From NCBI RefSeq assembly GCF_036588685.1, contig NW_026963296.1, positions 3,224,001 through 3,288,000 on the forward strand: a DNA stretch of 64,000 bases. Reading direction: 5' to 3'. Source of the DNA: Mytilus trossulus (lineage: Eukaryota > Mollusca > Bivalvia > Mytilida > Mytilidae). The position numbers and the translations under genes were made by a program. The notes beneath the pieces were generated by a model. That model searched no databases, was not told the origin of the DNA, and was given only the letters and a program-made list of their open reading frames with translations. How positions within the stretch are numbered: position 1 is the stretch's first letter; each line of letters starts with the position of its first letter. Below, one piece after another: positions 20,601 through 29,794 of the stretch.

Positions 20601-22768
20601 AATAAATTGTGAGAAGATAGGTTTCATAAATATGTTTTAAGAAAATAAAAAGAAAACAGTGTCACCGAACTTGTTTTCTTGCGACAAATAAAAATTAAAA
20701 ATTTCCCTATTAGCCCGGTATAAATTTTGTACTAAAAGAGTATATCCCCTTAAATGGCTCATTTGAAAAAAATGATTTTTAAAACCAAAAAGGTTGATAT
20801 TTGTTTAAATATTTTGAAGTTTTCTTTATATAAATAAACAGTTTAACCATTAAATTGCAAATCTGTTTCCAAGTTTGCTGATTTGGACAAATAAGCAAAC
20901 CGATTTTGTACTGTGTTTGTACAATCCAAGATGGCGGTATACCATGAATCTACCTTAAATTGCCTTTTTGTTTGTCATCAGTTACTCAATACAGATTCAA
21001 ATGTGTAACTAAACTGCCACTCAGTATTGTATGATAATAAGCAAAGTGTTTTGGATTCGAGCGTCACTGATGAGTCTTTTGTAGACGAAATGCCTGTCTG
21101 GCGTATATACTAAATTTAGTCCTGGTATCTATGATGAGTTTATTTATTCCCATGTAAGTTATTGACACACTTACCTCAGAGGATATATTAAAGTTACTAG
21201 GAAATCTGCATGTGTGCAAGTGTCAACTGTGTAATGAGTAGAAGATAAGACAATTAAGTGTCACCCGTGTAATGAGTAGAAGATAGGTCGATCAAGTGTC
21301 ACTCTCATAATGAGTAGAAAATAAGACCATCAAGTGTCACCCGTGTAATGAGTAGAAGATAGGTCTATCAAGTGTCACTCAGTATTGTATGATAATAAGC
21401 AGAGTCTTCCCATGTAAGTTATTGACACACTAACCTCAGAGAATATATATTGAAGTTACTAGGAAATCTGCATGTGTGCAAGTGTCAACCGTGTAAAGTG
21501 TAAAAGATAAGACAAATAATTTAGTGTCACCCGTCTTATGAGTAAAAGATAAGACAAGTAAGTGTCACCTGTGAAAAGAGTAGAAGATAAGACAATGTAT
21601 TGTCACCCATGTTATGAGTAGAAGATAAGTCGATTAAGTGTCACCTGTGTAATGAGTAGAAGATAAGTCAATTAATTAAGTGTCACCTGTGTAATGAGTA
21701 GATACTAAGACAATTATTTGTCACCTGTGTAATGAGTAGCAGATAAGTCAATTAATTAAGTGTCAACCGTGTAATGAGTAGAAGATAAGACGATCAAGTG
21801 TCACTCTCATAATGAGTAGAAGATAAGATGATTAAGTGACACCCATGTAATGAGTAGAAGATAAGATGATTAAGTGCCACCCTCGTAATAAGTAGAAGAT
21901 AAGATGATCAAGTGCCACTTGTGTTATGAGTAGAAGATAAGACAATTAAGTACCACCCTCGTAATAAGTAGAAGATAAGATGATTAAGTGTCACCCATGT
22001 AATGAGTAGAAGATAAGACGATCAAGTGTGACCCATGTAATGAGTAGAAGATAGGTCGATCAAGTGTCACTCTCATAATGAGTAGAAGATAAGATGATTA
22101 AGTGTCACCCATGTAATGAGTAGAAGATAAGACAATTAAGTGTGACCCATGTAATGAGTAGAAGATAGGTCGATCAAGTGTCACCCTCGTAATGAGTAGA
22201 AAATAAGACAATTAAGTGTCACCCATGTAATGAGTAGAAGATAAGATGATAAAGTGTCACCCATGTAATGAGTAGAAGATAAGACAATCAAGTGTGACCC
22301 GTGTAATGAGTAGAAGATAAGACAATCAAGTGTGACCCGTGTAATGAGTAGAAGATAAGACAATCAAGTGTGACCCGTGTAATGAGTAGAAGATAAGACA
22401 ATCAAGTGTCACCCATGTAATGAGTAGAAGATAAGACAATCAAGTGTGACCCGTGTAATGAGTAGAAGATATGACAATCAAGTGTGACCCGTGTAATGAG
22501 TAGAAGACAATTAAGACGATATCTGCTATAGTTATTAACAACACCTTAGTTGGTCAAATGTTGTGAGTCACCTTGCTTTGTCCCAGTTTTGTTTTTGTTT
22601 GTTTGATCTGTTTTCTTCGAAAAAGTAGTTTTGTAGTTCGCCTAGAATATTACAGGTTTTTATCTCAAATTACCACTTACTTGTATCTAATTGTACAATA
22701 ATGGGGAACAAAACCACACAAGGAGACTATTAGGTAAATCTTACCTTATTCCAATCCTCCATTATATC
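5585..22768 (-). CDS. Ankyrin-repeat protein gene, eight exons, 3' end outside window
   Basis: Eight minus-strand exons join in frame with consensus splice sites, giving about 210 codons: a short start (MEDWNK), a first ankyrin-like helix pair (KLTTAAGKGDIEALI), three 33-residue repeats of the G-TALM-AA--G-LEIC-LLID-GCKIDIT type, a diverged 36-residue repeat (NGETALHHAAEWGYLQI), a final GQTPYDLAAEL repeat and a polar tail (TVMSEKSSGVPAGQERE) that continues left of the window. Ankyrin repeats are protein-binding scaffolds; nothing here gives the partner or the cell location, and no catalytic domain is visible. All internal boundaries are phase 0 until the last donor, so whole exons can be gained or lost without a frame change. 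The introns are filled with minisatellites. The gene lies downstream of MTMR9 on the same strand, about 23.6 kb away. I do not recognise an orthologue. Confidence 0.82.
5970..6824 (+). repeat. Diverged dispersed repeat in an ankyrin intron
   Basis: Begins with GAGGCTCAATCGAACTTGTA and CGCTCACCTT, a relative of the family at 3985. The distal part (6640-6824) carries the mussel-type run CAGGCTCCTGACTTGGGACAG in reverse orientation to the copies at 50.7 and 58.9 kb. Confidence 0.6.
6825..8006 (+). repeat. Dispersed repeat with internal sub-repeats, GAGGCTCT family
   Basis: Starts GAGGCTCTCAAGAGCCTGAC and ends CGGGCCAGGTGAGCG. AAGGGGTCAATTGACAATTT recurs at about 7133 and 7634, and the GCCATG/GCAATGG-(A)CCATGTTT block recurs, so the element contains about two internal sub-units. 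Confidence 0.75.
8320..8880 (+). repeat. ~161-bp x3 tandem repeat
   Basis: AACAACATATTAAAATTT recurs near 8408, 8570 and 8730 with CTTTCAAGAACCATAACTCC and TGCACGGACACGACTGGAA in the same order. Ends in a CCGCCCGCC-rich run near 8800-8830 and a CCGGTTAAA close. Confidence 0.7.
8938..9521 (-). mobile_element. ~580-bp inverted-repeat element, copy 2
   Basis: Opposite orientation to copy 1, with clean ends AAAGGAATAGGTCCGGTAAG and CTTACCGGACCTACTCCTTT. Shares the internal inverted pair built on AAGTGGCCGC and CGTGTTCAT. It lies in an intron of the ankyrin gene. Confidence 0.82.
9795..9866 (-). CDS. Ankyrin gene exon 7 (half repeat)
   Basis: 72 nt between acceptor GTATTTCAG and donor GTACAA. 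It encodes 24 residues starting GQTPYDLAAELMRGQ. Joined to exon 6 it gives LVKSYKGQTPYDLAAEL, a canonical repeat boundary, which supports the splice choice. The intron before it holds the 29-bp array. Confidence 0.82.
10385..13500 (+). repeat. 29-bp minisatellite array, ~3 kb, in an ankyrin intron
   Basis: About a hundred units of consensus CTATCCACACCCTCCTATGT plus CTGTATACC (29 bp; a 25-bp variant lacks TATG). Interrupted by unique DNA at 10746-10904. More diverged units lie at both ends and more uniform ones in the middle, as expected of unequal exchange. No stop codon occurs in any forward frame of the consensus, so all three stay open for about 2 kb; translated, each frame gives the same 29-residue cycle (YTLSTPSYVCIPYPHPP...). 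I regard this as non-coding. Confidence 0.92.
13866..14215 (+). mobile_element. Palindrome-rich repeat element, copy 1
   Basis: The 3' part folds on itself: CTACTGACCCCCTACGGATC near 14083 and GATCCGTATGGGGTCAGTAG near 14178 are inverted copies, with the arms extending about 50 bp each to a GGCCTCCGGCC centre. Matches 25702-26028 in reverse orientation. Inserted in an ankyrin intron. Confidence 0.75.
14412..14519 (-). CDS. Ankyrin gene exon 6 (diverged 36-aa repeat)
   Basis: 108 nt between acceptor ATTATAG and donor GTATGG. It encodes KNGETALHHAAEWGYLQI and continues to GGASPLVKSYK, with three residues more than exons 3-5. Its upstream intron shares the repeated sequence found next to exons 3-5, so it belongs to an older duplication of the same unit. 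Confidence 0.85.
15146..15244 (-). CDS. Ankyrin gene exon 5 (one 33-aa repeat)
   Basis: 99 nt, acceptor TTATTCCAG, donor GTATGT. It reads VTGATALMKAARGGQLEIC then RFLIDTGCKIDITS. Phase 0 at both ends; third copy of the duplicated exon. Confidence 0.87.
15804..15902 (-). CDS. Ankyrin gene exon 4 (one 33-aa repeat)
   Basis: 99 nt, acceptor TTATTCCAG, donor GTATGT. It reads EDGETALMLAARRGHLEIC then SLLIDRGCKIDITN, the best match to the ankyrin consensus in the set. Phase 0 at both ends; flanking intron is nearly identical to that of exons 3 and 5. Confidence 0.88.
16466..16564 (-). CDS. Ankyrin gene exon 3 (one 33-aa repeat)
   Basis: Exactly 99 nt between TTATTCCAG and GTATGC. It encodes one ankyrin repeat, VDGDTALMWAVKWG followed by RLEVCRLLID and GCKIDITG. 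Phase 0 at both ends. First of three exons in the ~660-bp tandem duplication. Confidence 0.85.
17215..19150 (+). repeat. 55-bp minisatellite array in an ankyrin intron
   Basis: Some 30 or more units of AACTTGTAGTTGTGTGTTTT then ATACTGCTGGTGTACAATCT and GTTATGTTCTGAAGT; adjacent anchors at 17899 and 17954 give 55 bp. Degenerates toward 18780-19150 into shorter AAGTAACTTGTAGTTTTA units. Confidence 0.9.
19255..19338 (-). CDS. Ankyrin gene exon 2 (N-terminal helix pair)
   Basis: An 84-nt exon with acceptor TACTTACAG and donor GTAAGT encodes 28 residues, including KLTTAAGKGDIEALI and ending NGADIDYQL. The AA-KGDIEAL and NGADIDYQ signatures are typical of the first ankyrin repeat. Two decayed copies of the same exon lie immediately upstream in transcription order (see 19369-19566). 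Confidence 0.78.
19369..19566 (-). pseudogene. Two decayed tandem copies of ankyrin exon 2
   Basis: Two further copies of exon 2 with its acceptor follow at a 113-114 bp spacing. The middle copy (first exon base 19452) has one extra A just after the acceptor, which shifts the frame, and its donor reads ATTAAA instead of GTAAGT. The outer copy (first base 19565) keeps an open frame (TLISAASDGDIEALK) but has only a weak GTTAAA donor in a different phase. They look like decoy exons left by tandem duplication. Confidence 0.75.
19570..21020. other. Intron without recognisable exon
   Basis: AT-rich. A 63-bp duplication (GTAGATATGGGTTATA...AGTAATGAGACTGTAACCT) sits at 20010-20112. A dispersed block near 20490-20760 contains GGGTCACCGTGCTATTTTTC and ACACATAAAAAAAAATGTGAG. 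Nothing coding seen. Confidence 0.55.
21046..21146 (+). mobile_element. ~100-bp hammerhead-bearing insertion with an empty-site copy nearby
   Basis: The hammerhead has stem I GCGTCA/TGGCGT (21061-21066 with 21099-21104), core CTGATGA 21067-21073, stem II GTCT/AGAC, GAAA 21087-21090, a wobble-rich stem III and GTC ending at 21098. Flanks match a second copy of the locus: ATTGTATGATAATAAGC before it and TTCCCATGTAAGTTATTGAC after it recur at 21384-21430 without the intervening ~100 bp. The second copy therefore looks like the pre-insertion site. Confidence 0.7.
21180..22512 (+). repeat. 38-bp minisatellite array in ankyrin intron 1
   Basis: About 30 units of GTAATGAGTAGAAGATAAGA then CAATCAAGTGTGACCCGT (38 bp, anchors 22321 and 22359). 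Most uniform at 22250-22500, more diverged to the left, where it merges with the duplicated segment carrying the hammerhead insertion. Confidence 0.9.
22745..22768 (-). CDS. Ankyrin gene exon 1 (start codon exon)
   Basis: A 24-nt exon lies between the acceptor TATTTTTAG and the donor GTAAGA. It carries ATG at 22762-22760 and reads MEDWNK, which joins in phase 0 to KLTTAAGKGD of the next exon; this looks like a natural N-terminus of an ankyrin protein. Two upstream codons in the same exon are open (GAT ATA), so translation could begin further 5', but no upstream coding exon was found. The acceptor implies at least one 5' untranslated exon or a trans-spliced leader. Confidence 0.6.
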
Positions 22769-22769
22769 C

Positions 22770-23375
22770 TAAAAATAGAAAAGAAAAATTATATTCGATA
22801 TATACGGTTGAGTTATTATTGAGGTACATGTATGATAGTTACTGTCAATTAAAAATACATGATCATTATTGGATGTAATATACTGACCTAATATTTTTAG
22901 ATACTAATTTTAATTAAATAATAATAGCATTGAAACAGTGATTTATGTCAACTTTTCTGGCAATAAGACTGCACTATTAGAAGTTAATGAACTGAACTAA
23001 AAACCTTGAAGATTTGATAACATACCTAAATGATGTACAAATGTATTCTACAAGCAGAATGTGACTCTTTCCATGGAACACCAGAACATCTATTGCACTT
23101 TCCCAGGTCTAAGAATGTCAAAAGTTTTTTTTTACCAGCTTTAAGACACACATAAAAAATATCAAGTAACAGTTTCTTAAAACACTATCGATAATCGACT
23201 AGAACAGTCAAATTAAATTCAACTGTTTTTTTATTCTGTATGAGCCTGTCCAATAACGTAGTGGATGTAGTTATTAGTTGTGTACCATCTTTGTTTTTAC
23301 TTCATTGTTGTTTTCAGCAGTGGATTTTTTCTTTTGAAATGTTTCACATTTTATCATACCAAGGCTATTTATAGA
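22770..23375. other. Region 5' of the ankyrin start exon
   Basis: No promoter, CpG cluster or upstream exon could be recognised. AT-rich, unique-looking sequence. Confidence 0.4.
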
Positions 23376-23760
23376 TGATTATATGGCATGGGTTTTGCTC
23401 ATTGTTGTAGGCTGTTGGACAACCTGTAATTGTTTATAACTGTGTCCTATGGTCTAGGAATAATGGTATCATTGTTAATCATACCACACCTCCTTTTTAT
23501 CATATGGTATGGGTTTTGCTCATTGTCGAAGGCTGTTGGACAGCATGAAATTGTTTATATCTTTGTCCTTTGATCTAAAAATAATTGTATCATTGTTTAT
23601 CTAACCACACTTCCTTATGATTATATGGTATGGGTTTTGCTCATTGTTGAAGGCTGTTGGACAACCTGTCATTGTTTATATCTTTGTCCTATAGTCTAGG
23701 AATAATTGTATCGTTGTTTATCATACCACATTTCCTTATTTTTATACAATAAAATGATGA
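23376..23760 (+). repeat. ~125-bp x3 tandem copies of a dispersed repeat
   Basis: TATGGKATGGGTTTTGCTCA recurs at about 23380, 23504 and 23627, each followed by GGCTGTTGGACA and CATACCACA. Single relatives of this block occur at 35470, 42915 and 47245. Confidence 0.75.
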
Positions 23761-24239
23761 CAGATACCCCCTCCCTCTTAACATACTTAATGTACTTACA
23801 GGATTGAAGCTATAAGTAAGTTTTACAATTTGCCTAAAAATATGTTAAGTCCTGGACCATTTGAAGTTTCGAGTGAAAGGCCCTCCTCAAGAAATTCAAT
23901 GGTCCTAAAATAAGTACTAATGTAACAGATTGTAGGCCATGGACCTTTGTTTTCCCAAAATTCAAAGGTTCTCTCACAGAAATGAAAGGTTCCTGACCAT
24001 TGGGCCCACACTAATTTAAAACTATGAAAAGTAAAGTAAGAATAATGTAATGGTGTGTTATATTGCCATATTTTAGGTTGTTGCTTGGTTCTTAACTAAA
24101 AGCTCTTTTCAAAAATGGCACTAGCCTATGCTGTGGGACCATAACTTCGAACAAGACAAATGCAATTGATTGAGATAACATATTTACTGAAGCATATATA
24201 TCATTCCATAAAATCATAAGAGCCAAAAAATTTACATGA

Positions 24240-24715
24240 AAATTATCGTTGTACAATGAGTGTTGCAAAATTTCAAACTATTGACAAACAGGGAAAAGCT
24301 GCACAGCCGAAAAAAAATTGCTAACACGCTACAACTCAAATTTGTCAAACTGTTCATCTAATATAAAATCATTCCCTTCTATAGAAGCAAAGAAAAGTTC
24401 AAAGAAAGTTTCATTGTACAATGAGTGTTGTATAATTTCAAACTATCGACAAACAGGAACCGACTGCATGGTAGATGTGAAAACTGCTTCGTCTGTATTG
24501 ATTTACCTCATTTTAGAGAAGCAGCAAATATTAATTTTCAAGTCTTTGGTTGAACTGTCCAGGGTTCAAACCCACCACCTCCCACACTAAAAGTTAACAC
24601 AATACCACAACACCGTGAAGATATTTGGTTCAACTGTCCAGGGTTCAAACCCACCACCTCCCACACTTAAGGTTAACACAATACCACAACACCGTGAAGA
24701 TCAATGAGGCAGTTT
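24240..24715. repeat. Two short duplications
   Basis: GTTGTACAATGAGTGTTG plus TTTCAAACTAT occurs at 24249 and 24413. An ~82-bp unit containing CAGGGTTCAAACCCACCACC and CCACAACACCGTGAAGAT occurs twice at 24548-24702. Confidence 0.7.
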
Positions 24716-24949
24716 TAATGAAAAAAAAAATTGTTATGCAATCTTAAAAAATACGATACATACTAATTAGATAAATACTGATGAATGTACCTCTCAGGTC
24801 AGCCTAATTTATAAGTAAGGTTATGCCATCATCTAAAGCATCTGTGAAAATTAACTATAAATCATATTTACTTGTTTAAGCCTGAAATATGTAAAATATA
24901 TGTATCACTTAAAAATACTTCATTGGTACCTCTATTTATAGTTAACTGT

Positions 24950-25690
24950 TATGAATGTTTCTTATAAATATATCAATGTTTGTTTGTTGTCTCCTTGTAT
25001 CCCTGTATCTTATTAACATATCAATGTTTGTGGGTTATCTCCCTTTCTTATAAACATATCAATCTTTGTGTGTTATCTTCCTGTATAAACATATCAATGT
25101 TTGTGAATTATCTCCCTGTATCTTATTAACATATCAATGTTTGTGGGTTATCTCCCTGTTTCTTATAAACATATCAATGTTTGTGTGTTATCTCCCTGTT
25201 TCTTATAAACATATCAATGTTTGTAGGTTATCTTCCTGTATAAATATATAAATGTTTGAGTGTTATCTCCCTGTTTCTTATAAACATATCAATGTTTGTG
25301 GATAATCTCCCTGTATAAACATATACATGTTTCAGTGTTATCTCCCTGTATCTTATATACATATCAATGTTTGTGGGTTATCTCCCTGTTTCTTATAAAC
25401 ATATCAATGTTTGTGTTATCTCCCTGTATAAATATATAAATGTTTGAGTGTTATCTCCCTGTTTCTTATAAATATATCAATGTTTGTGGGTTATCTCCCT
25501 GTATAAATATATCAATTTTTGTGGGTTATCTCCCTGTATAAACATATCAATGTTTGAGGGTGATCTCCCATTATAAACATATCAATGTTTGTGGGTTATC
25601 TCCCTGTATAAACATATCAATGTGTGTGTGTTATCTCCCTGTATAAATATATCAATGTGTGTGTATTATCTCCCTGTTTCAATAAAATAA
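24950..25690 (+). repeat. ~35-40 bp minisatellite array
   Basis: Units of AACATATCAATGTTTGTGGG, TTATCTCCCTGT and either TTCTTATA or ATA. Two length classes alternate irregularly. Confidence 0.88.
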
Positions 25691-25701
25691 ACTTACAATT
25701 T

Positions 25702-26028
25702 TATTTAAGTTATATGGTTTGCTACTGACCCCCTACGGATCCATAGACTAGAGGGTTATTAAATCCATAGGGGTTTGGGCCAAAAGGGGTCAGTAGTAAA
25801 CCGTATATAGGATATAGCAAATTTATTGCACATGGGACTTTTCCTGTTGCATTTTGTAGAAAAATAAACAATGAAATACAACAACCTCAATAGATGACGT
25901 CACCATTAACAAGACAGATGTCATGAACCCATATGAAATTTACTAACCCCATACGGATCCATTTGGGGTCACCATGTGACGGCTTTAAACCAATCACAAC
26001 ATCATAGTTCACCCGCGGAGCGATAAAA
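25702..26028 (-). mobile_element. Palindrome-rich repeat element, copy 2
   Basis: Reverse-orientation relative of 13866-14215: shares CTACTGACCCCCTACGGATC, GATGACGTCACCATTAAC, CTAACCCCATACGGATCC and CCAATCACAAC. Internal deletions relative to copy 1. Confidence 0.72.
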
Positions 26029-26139
26029 AGGTATAATGCGCAATTATTTCATTAACATGAATAAATCCTAAATGTAATGGCCAGCCTCATAAAAATGTAG
26101 ACCTTGTCATATGAGGTTATTTTTGAATTGAATTGTTGA

Positions 26140-26445
26140 CTATATATTGACCTGTACACATCTCCTATACCTTGAACTTTACACATCTCCAAATATTGAC
26201 CTGTACACATCTCCTATATATTGACCGGTACACATCTCCTATATATTGACCTGTACACATCTCTTATATATTGACCTGTACACATCTCCTATATATTGAC
26301 CTGTACACACCTCCTACATATTGACCTGTACACATCTCCTATATATTGACCTGTACAGGTCTCCTATATATTGACCTCTACACGTCTCCTATATATTGAC
26401 CTGTACACATCTCCTTTTCATTGACCTTTACACATCTCCATTCTT
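26140..26445 (+). repeat. 25-bp minisatellite array
   Basis: About 11 units of TTGACCTGTACACATCTCCT plus ATATA (anchors 26221 and 26246). Confidence 0.9.
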
Positions 26446-26837
26446 GACTTGTTGGGTTGCTGTCTCATTGACATTTATCTCACTTTATTTTTCTTTAGCA
26501 CAAGTTCCATGCTTAAATTCAACCAATCTATTTTTGAAGGCAAATAACACTGTAATGATTTCATGTGTCTTGTTTACTATAAAACATTGGAGTATGGTAT
26601 TTTGAATGTAAAAACTATATGTTGATTATCTCCCTTTATAGAGTTTGAATATTTTACATTGGAAACAAATTTCAATAGTAAATGATCCTATATAGTTCAC
26701 ATATACTGTACACTTACCTATAATAACAACTTGGTTGGATGGATGACATGGACTATAATGACAACTTGACTGGACAAGGATCACATTGACTGGACATGGA
26801 TCTAATAAATATAAATAGTAGAAGTTCAAACTAAAAA

Positions 26838-27260
26838 CATGGCTAAATAAGAAAAAGACAAACAACAGTACACAAAACACAAAATTAACAAGAATGTGTC
26901 CATAGTACACAGATGCCCCACTCACACTATCTTTTTCTGTGTTTAGTGGACCTAAAAATTGGGATAAAAACTATAATTTGGCATCTAAATTAGAAAGATC
27001 ATATCACATGCATGACATGGAACATGTATACTAAGTTTCAAGTTCAACTTCATCAAAAACTACCTTGACCAAAAACTTTAACCTGAACGGATGGACGGAC
27101 GGACGGACGGAAGGAAATATGGACGCACAGACCAGAAAATATAATGCCCCTCTACTATCGTAGGTGGGGCATAACAATTAAAGACTGAGCAACAGGAAAC
27201 CCATCAAAAGTTGAGGGCTATCTCAGGTGCTCCACATGTGGCACTTGTGTTGCTCAATAA
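26838..27260 (+). repeat. Dispersed repeat (GCTAAA..AAAGACAAAC family), split by insertion
   Basis: Left part GGCTAAATAAGAAAAAGACA and ACACAAAACACAAAATTAA, right part ATTAAAGACTGAGCAACA and CAGGTGCTCCACATGTGGCA. The intact order is seen at 38615-38840 and, reversed, at 45230-45460. The element at 26889-27175 lies between the halves. Confidence 0.78.
26889..27175 (+). mobile_element. CAAGAATGTGTCC...GGGGCATAAC element with target duplication
   Basis: Starts CAAGAATGTGTCCATAG and ends CTACGATAGTGG-like TCGTAGGTGGGGCATAAC, with a (GGAC)n run inside. It is flanked by AATTAA on both sides (26883-26888 and 27176-27181), and the host repeat reads through if one copy is removed. Other copies: 37877-38345 (minus) and 47818-48060 (plus, truncated). 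Confidence 0.75.
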
Positions 27261-27544
27261 TAAATCAGGGATGATTCCAGGTGTTTTCAAATGGGTCCCT
27301 TGAACATCAAATTGGGAATTTGTATCCCTATTGGGAATTTTTTATGCATACAATCTAAGACGAAATAATATCATTTTGCTGTAAAAACGGAAAATGTTTA
27401 TTAAATTTCGCCTGTACACTGATTGAAGAAGTTATTGGATTGAGAGCAGGGAAGTTGTAATACATGAATAAACTTTATAAGATATCTTATATACTTTTTA
27501 AGATATCTTATATACTTTATGAGATATCTTATATACTTTATAAA

Positions 27545-27790
27545 TTATATAATCGTGTGGTCTAGTGGGACGGCTACCATGCAGGCGATTTGGTGTCATG
27601 ATATCTCAGAAGCATGGGTTAGAATCACGGCGAGGAAAGAACAACAAATTTGCAAAAGCAAATTAATTTTCAGATCTAACATTGTTTGGTTGATGTTTAG
27701 ACGAGTTGTATATATACATAATGTACACAGCCAGGTATCACCATCACTGCTGGTGATCAGATGGATAAATCTGTTGTAGAGTTGTCACTG
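27545..27790 (+). mobile_element. Second SINE-like element with degenerate tRNA head
   Basis: TGGTCTAGTGG at 27558-27568 resembles an A box and GGTTAGAATCA at 27617-27627 a mutated B box. The body contains TTGTTTGGTTGATGTTTAGA and TGTACACAGCCAGG, and ends near GTTGTCACTGGCT. It is embedded in palindromic (TATAAGATATCTTATA)-like repeats on both sides (27478-27545, 27790-27955). Only one copy in the window, so its limits are uncertain. Confidence 0.55.
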
Positions 27791-27955
27791 GCTATCTTAT
27801 ATAATATAGAAGATATCTAATATCGATTATAAGATAAGATATCTTACATAGTATATACGATATCTTATATAGTTTATATATTATATAGTTTATAAGATAT
27901 CTTATATAGTGTATAAGCTATCTCATATAATTTATAAGATATCTGATAAATATAC

Positions 27956-29780
27956 AATGTACATACATTACTCCCAACACTTTAGTAATTAAATCATAAT
28001 CATTGTCTGTAATTTTCAAAGAAATCGAAATAGTTGAAACACGGAAAACGAAGAGGACCCTAAAATGAACTGGTTAGGAAACAGAAATATGCTCTTGCTC
28101 AACGTGGAAGTGGGGTAACAGGCGACCATAAGTACAAAGAAAAATTATATGAGATATTAACCACTGAAAAAGTCATCCATTGGGTATTTTTTCAACAGAT
28201 CATCTTTATTATCTTACCTTGATTCAAATGGATTTCAAATTGAACTGGCCAATTGTTGAATTCAGAAAATCAATTACAAAAGTTTATATACTTAATTGAT
28301 AAGATATTTAAAGCAATTGAACCAGTGAACTTTAAAATTATTTGGATCATTTTCATATCTTTTGAAACAGTTCCATAATGATGACATAGTATATTTTGGG
28401 GGGTAGGGGGAGGGGGCATTTCATGAATGGTCTATCATCAACATTATTTTCAAAAACGCTCAAACTTTTGTCTTTTGATGAAATAGAGTAAAATATAAAA
28501 TAATTTCTTTTACAAAAAAAGCTTTCATCAAATTACATAACCAGCTCTGCTGGGCGATCTACTTTTACGAGATCAAATACTCCCATAATATTGTAATCAA
28601 TTGAAACTGGCTGCTAAAATTGTTTAACGACATGTTGACATTCTTAAATCATTGTTAATAAAATGTGATTGTTGTCAGCATTCTTATCCGGTTTTTACTA
28701 CATTTTGACGACAAACTATGAAAAATTATAGTTTTTCCGAAAATACCGACTTTTATTTTATTTTCCTGAATTGGGAATTTATATTCACAAACATTTTAGG
28801 GGACGCTGGCCGATTTAAGGACTGCTAAGCGGCCCTAAACTGTCTAGTGGAATCATCCCTGTAAGAACAAAGTTTTCATTGGTTGAATACAATGTTGACC
28901 TCTTTCATTGAATGGTTGCTGTCTCATTGACATTAACATCCAATCTTCAATTCATACACCACAAGTGACTTCTTTGTAATGATTGCAATGGTTTGTTAAG
29001 TTTGGACTCCCTAAAGCAATTAATTACTCATGGAAAGATTGGAAGAGTAGCTCGACTAATTTCAAATCATGTTTAGATATGGTGCGGACAAAAAAGAACA
29101 GAAATAAGTGCTGGTGTAATATACTCCTTAGAATTATCTCCCCTTTAAGAATGTTAACATTTATAATTGAAATTTAGTTCTGAATTTCATTTTATCAAAT
29201 AAATAACCAAACGTTCCAAAACAATTTGACTATAATAATCACTTACCTTTACTAAATTATAAATCGACTGGACTTGAATCAAATATAAATGGACAGTAGA
29301 TCTTTAAACTGAAAATATAAAATAGCTCAATTACAGTTTCAGATAAATATCGGTTGAACCCTTTCTGAACATGTATATATATATATATATATACTTTTTT
29401 AGCTTGTGACAAGTAACTTGTCGTGTAAATTGCGTGGTTAACTTTTTTTCCTACTTATAAAAAAACCCAACTGTAAACAAGAAATAATTGTAACAGGATG
29501 CTGCTACGAAGTCACCCAAACAAAGCACTCAAAATAAGTCATTCCCACGGTCGCCTGACATTGAGCCTGTTGAGCAACGTCCAATACAAATTGGTCTGGT
29601 CTAGTAAAGTGATATATGCACAAGTGACGTCTAGGTATTACACCTGTATGTCATTCAAATCTTCTTGATATCATGTACAGCAATATTCATGATTCAGGGG
29701 TGGGGATCTTGACAGTTTACAAGTTCTTAAACAGGCAGGAGATAGGGATAAGAGTGACCCTAGGGGACTAGCCTTTTATT
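27956..29780. other. AT-rich stretch without recognisable gene
   Basis: No splice-bounded coding segment was found. A pure (TA)n microsatellite lies at 29370-29392 and a G-rich run GGGGGGTAGGGGGAGGGGGC near 28398-28417. Confidence 0.5.
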
Positions 29781-29794
29781 TCATCTGATTTGTT

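Noticed and set aside
21067-21105. Alternative hammerhead fold with a longer stem III (ATGCC/GGCGT) and GTA cleavage
   Set aside because: It leaves stem I unpaired. The fold with short stem III and GTC gives a six-pair stem I and is the one supported by compensatory changes in the family at 33613.
27545-27790. Functional tRNA gene
   Set aside because: The B box is mutated and no cloverleaf can be formed with matching acceptor arms; better explained as an old SINE head.
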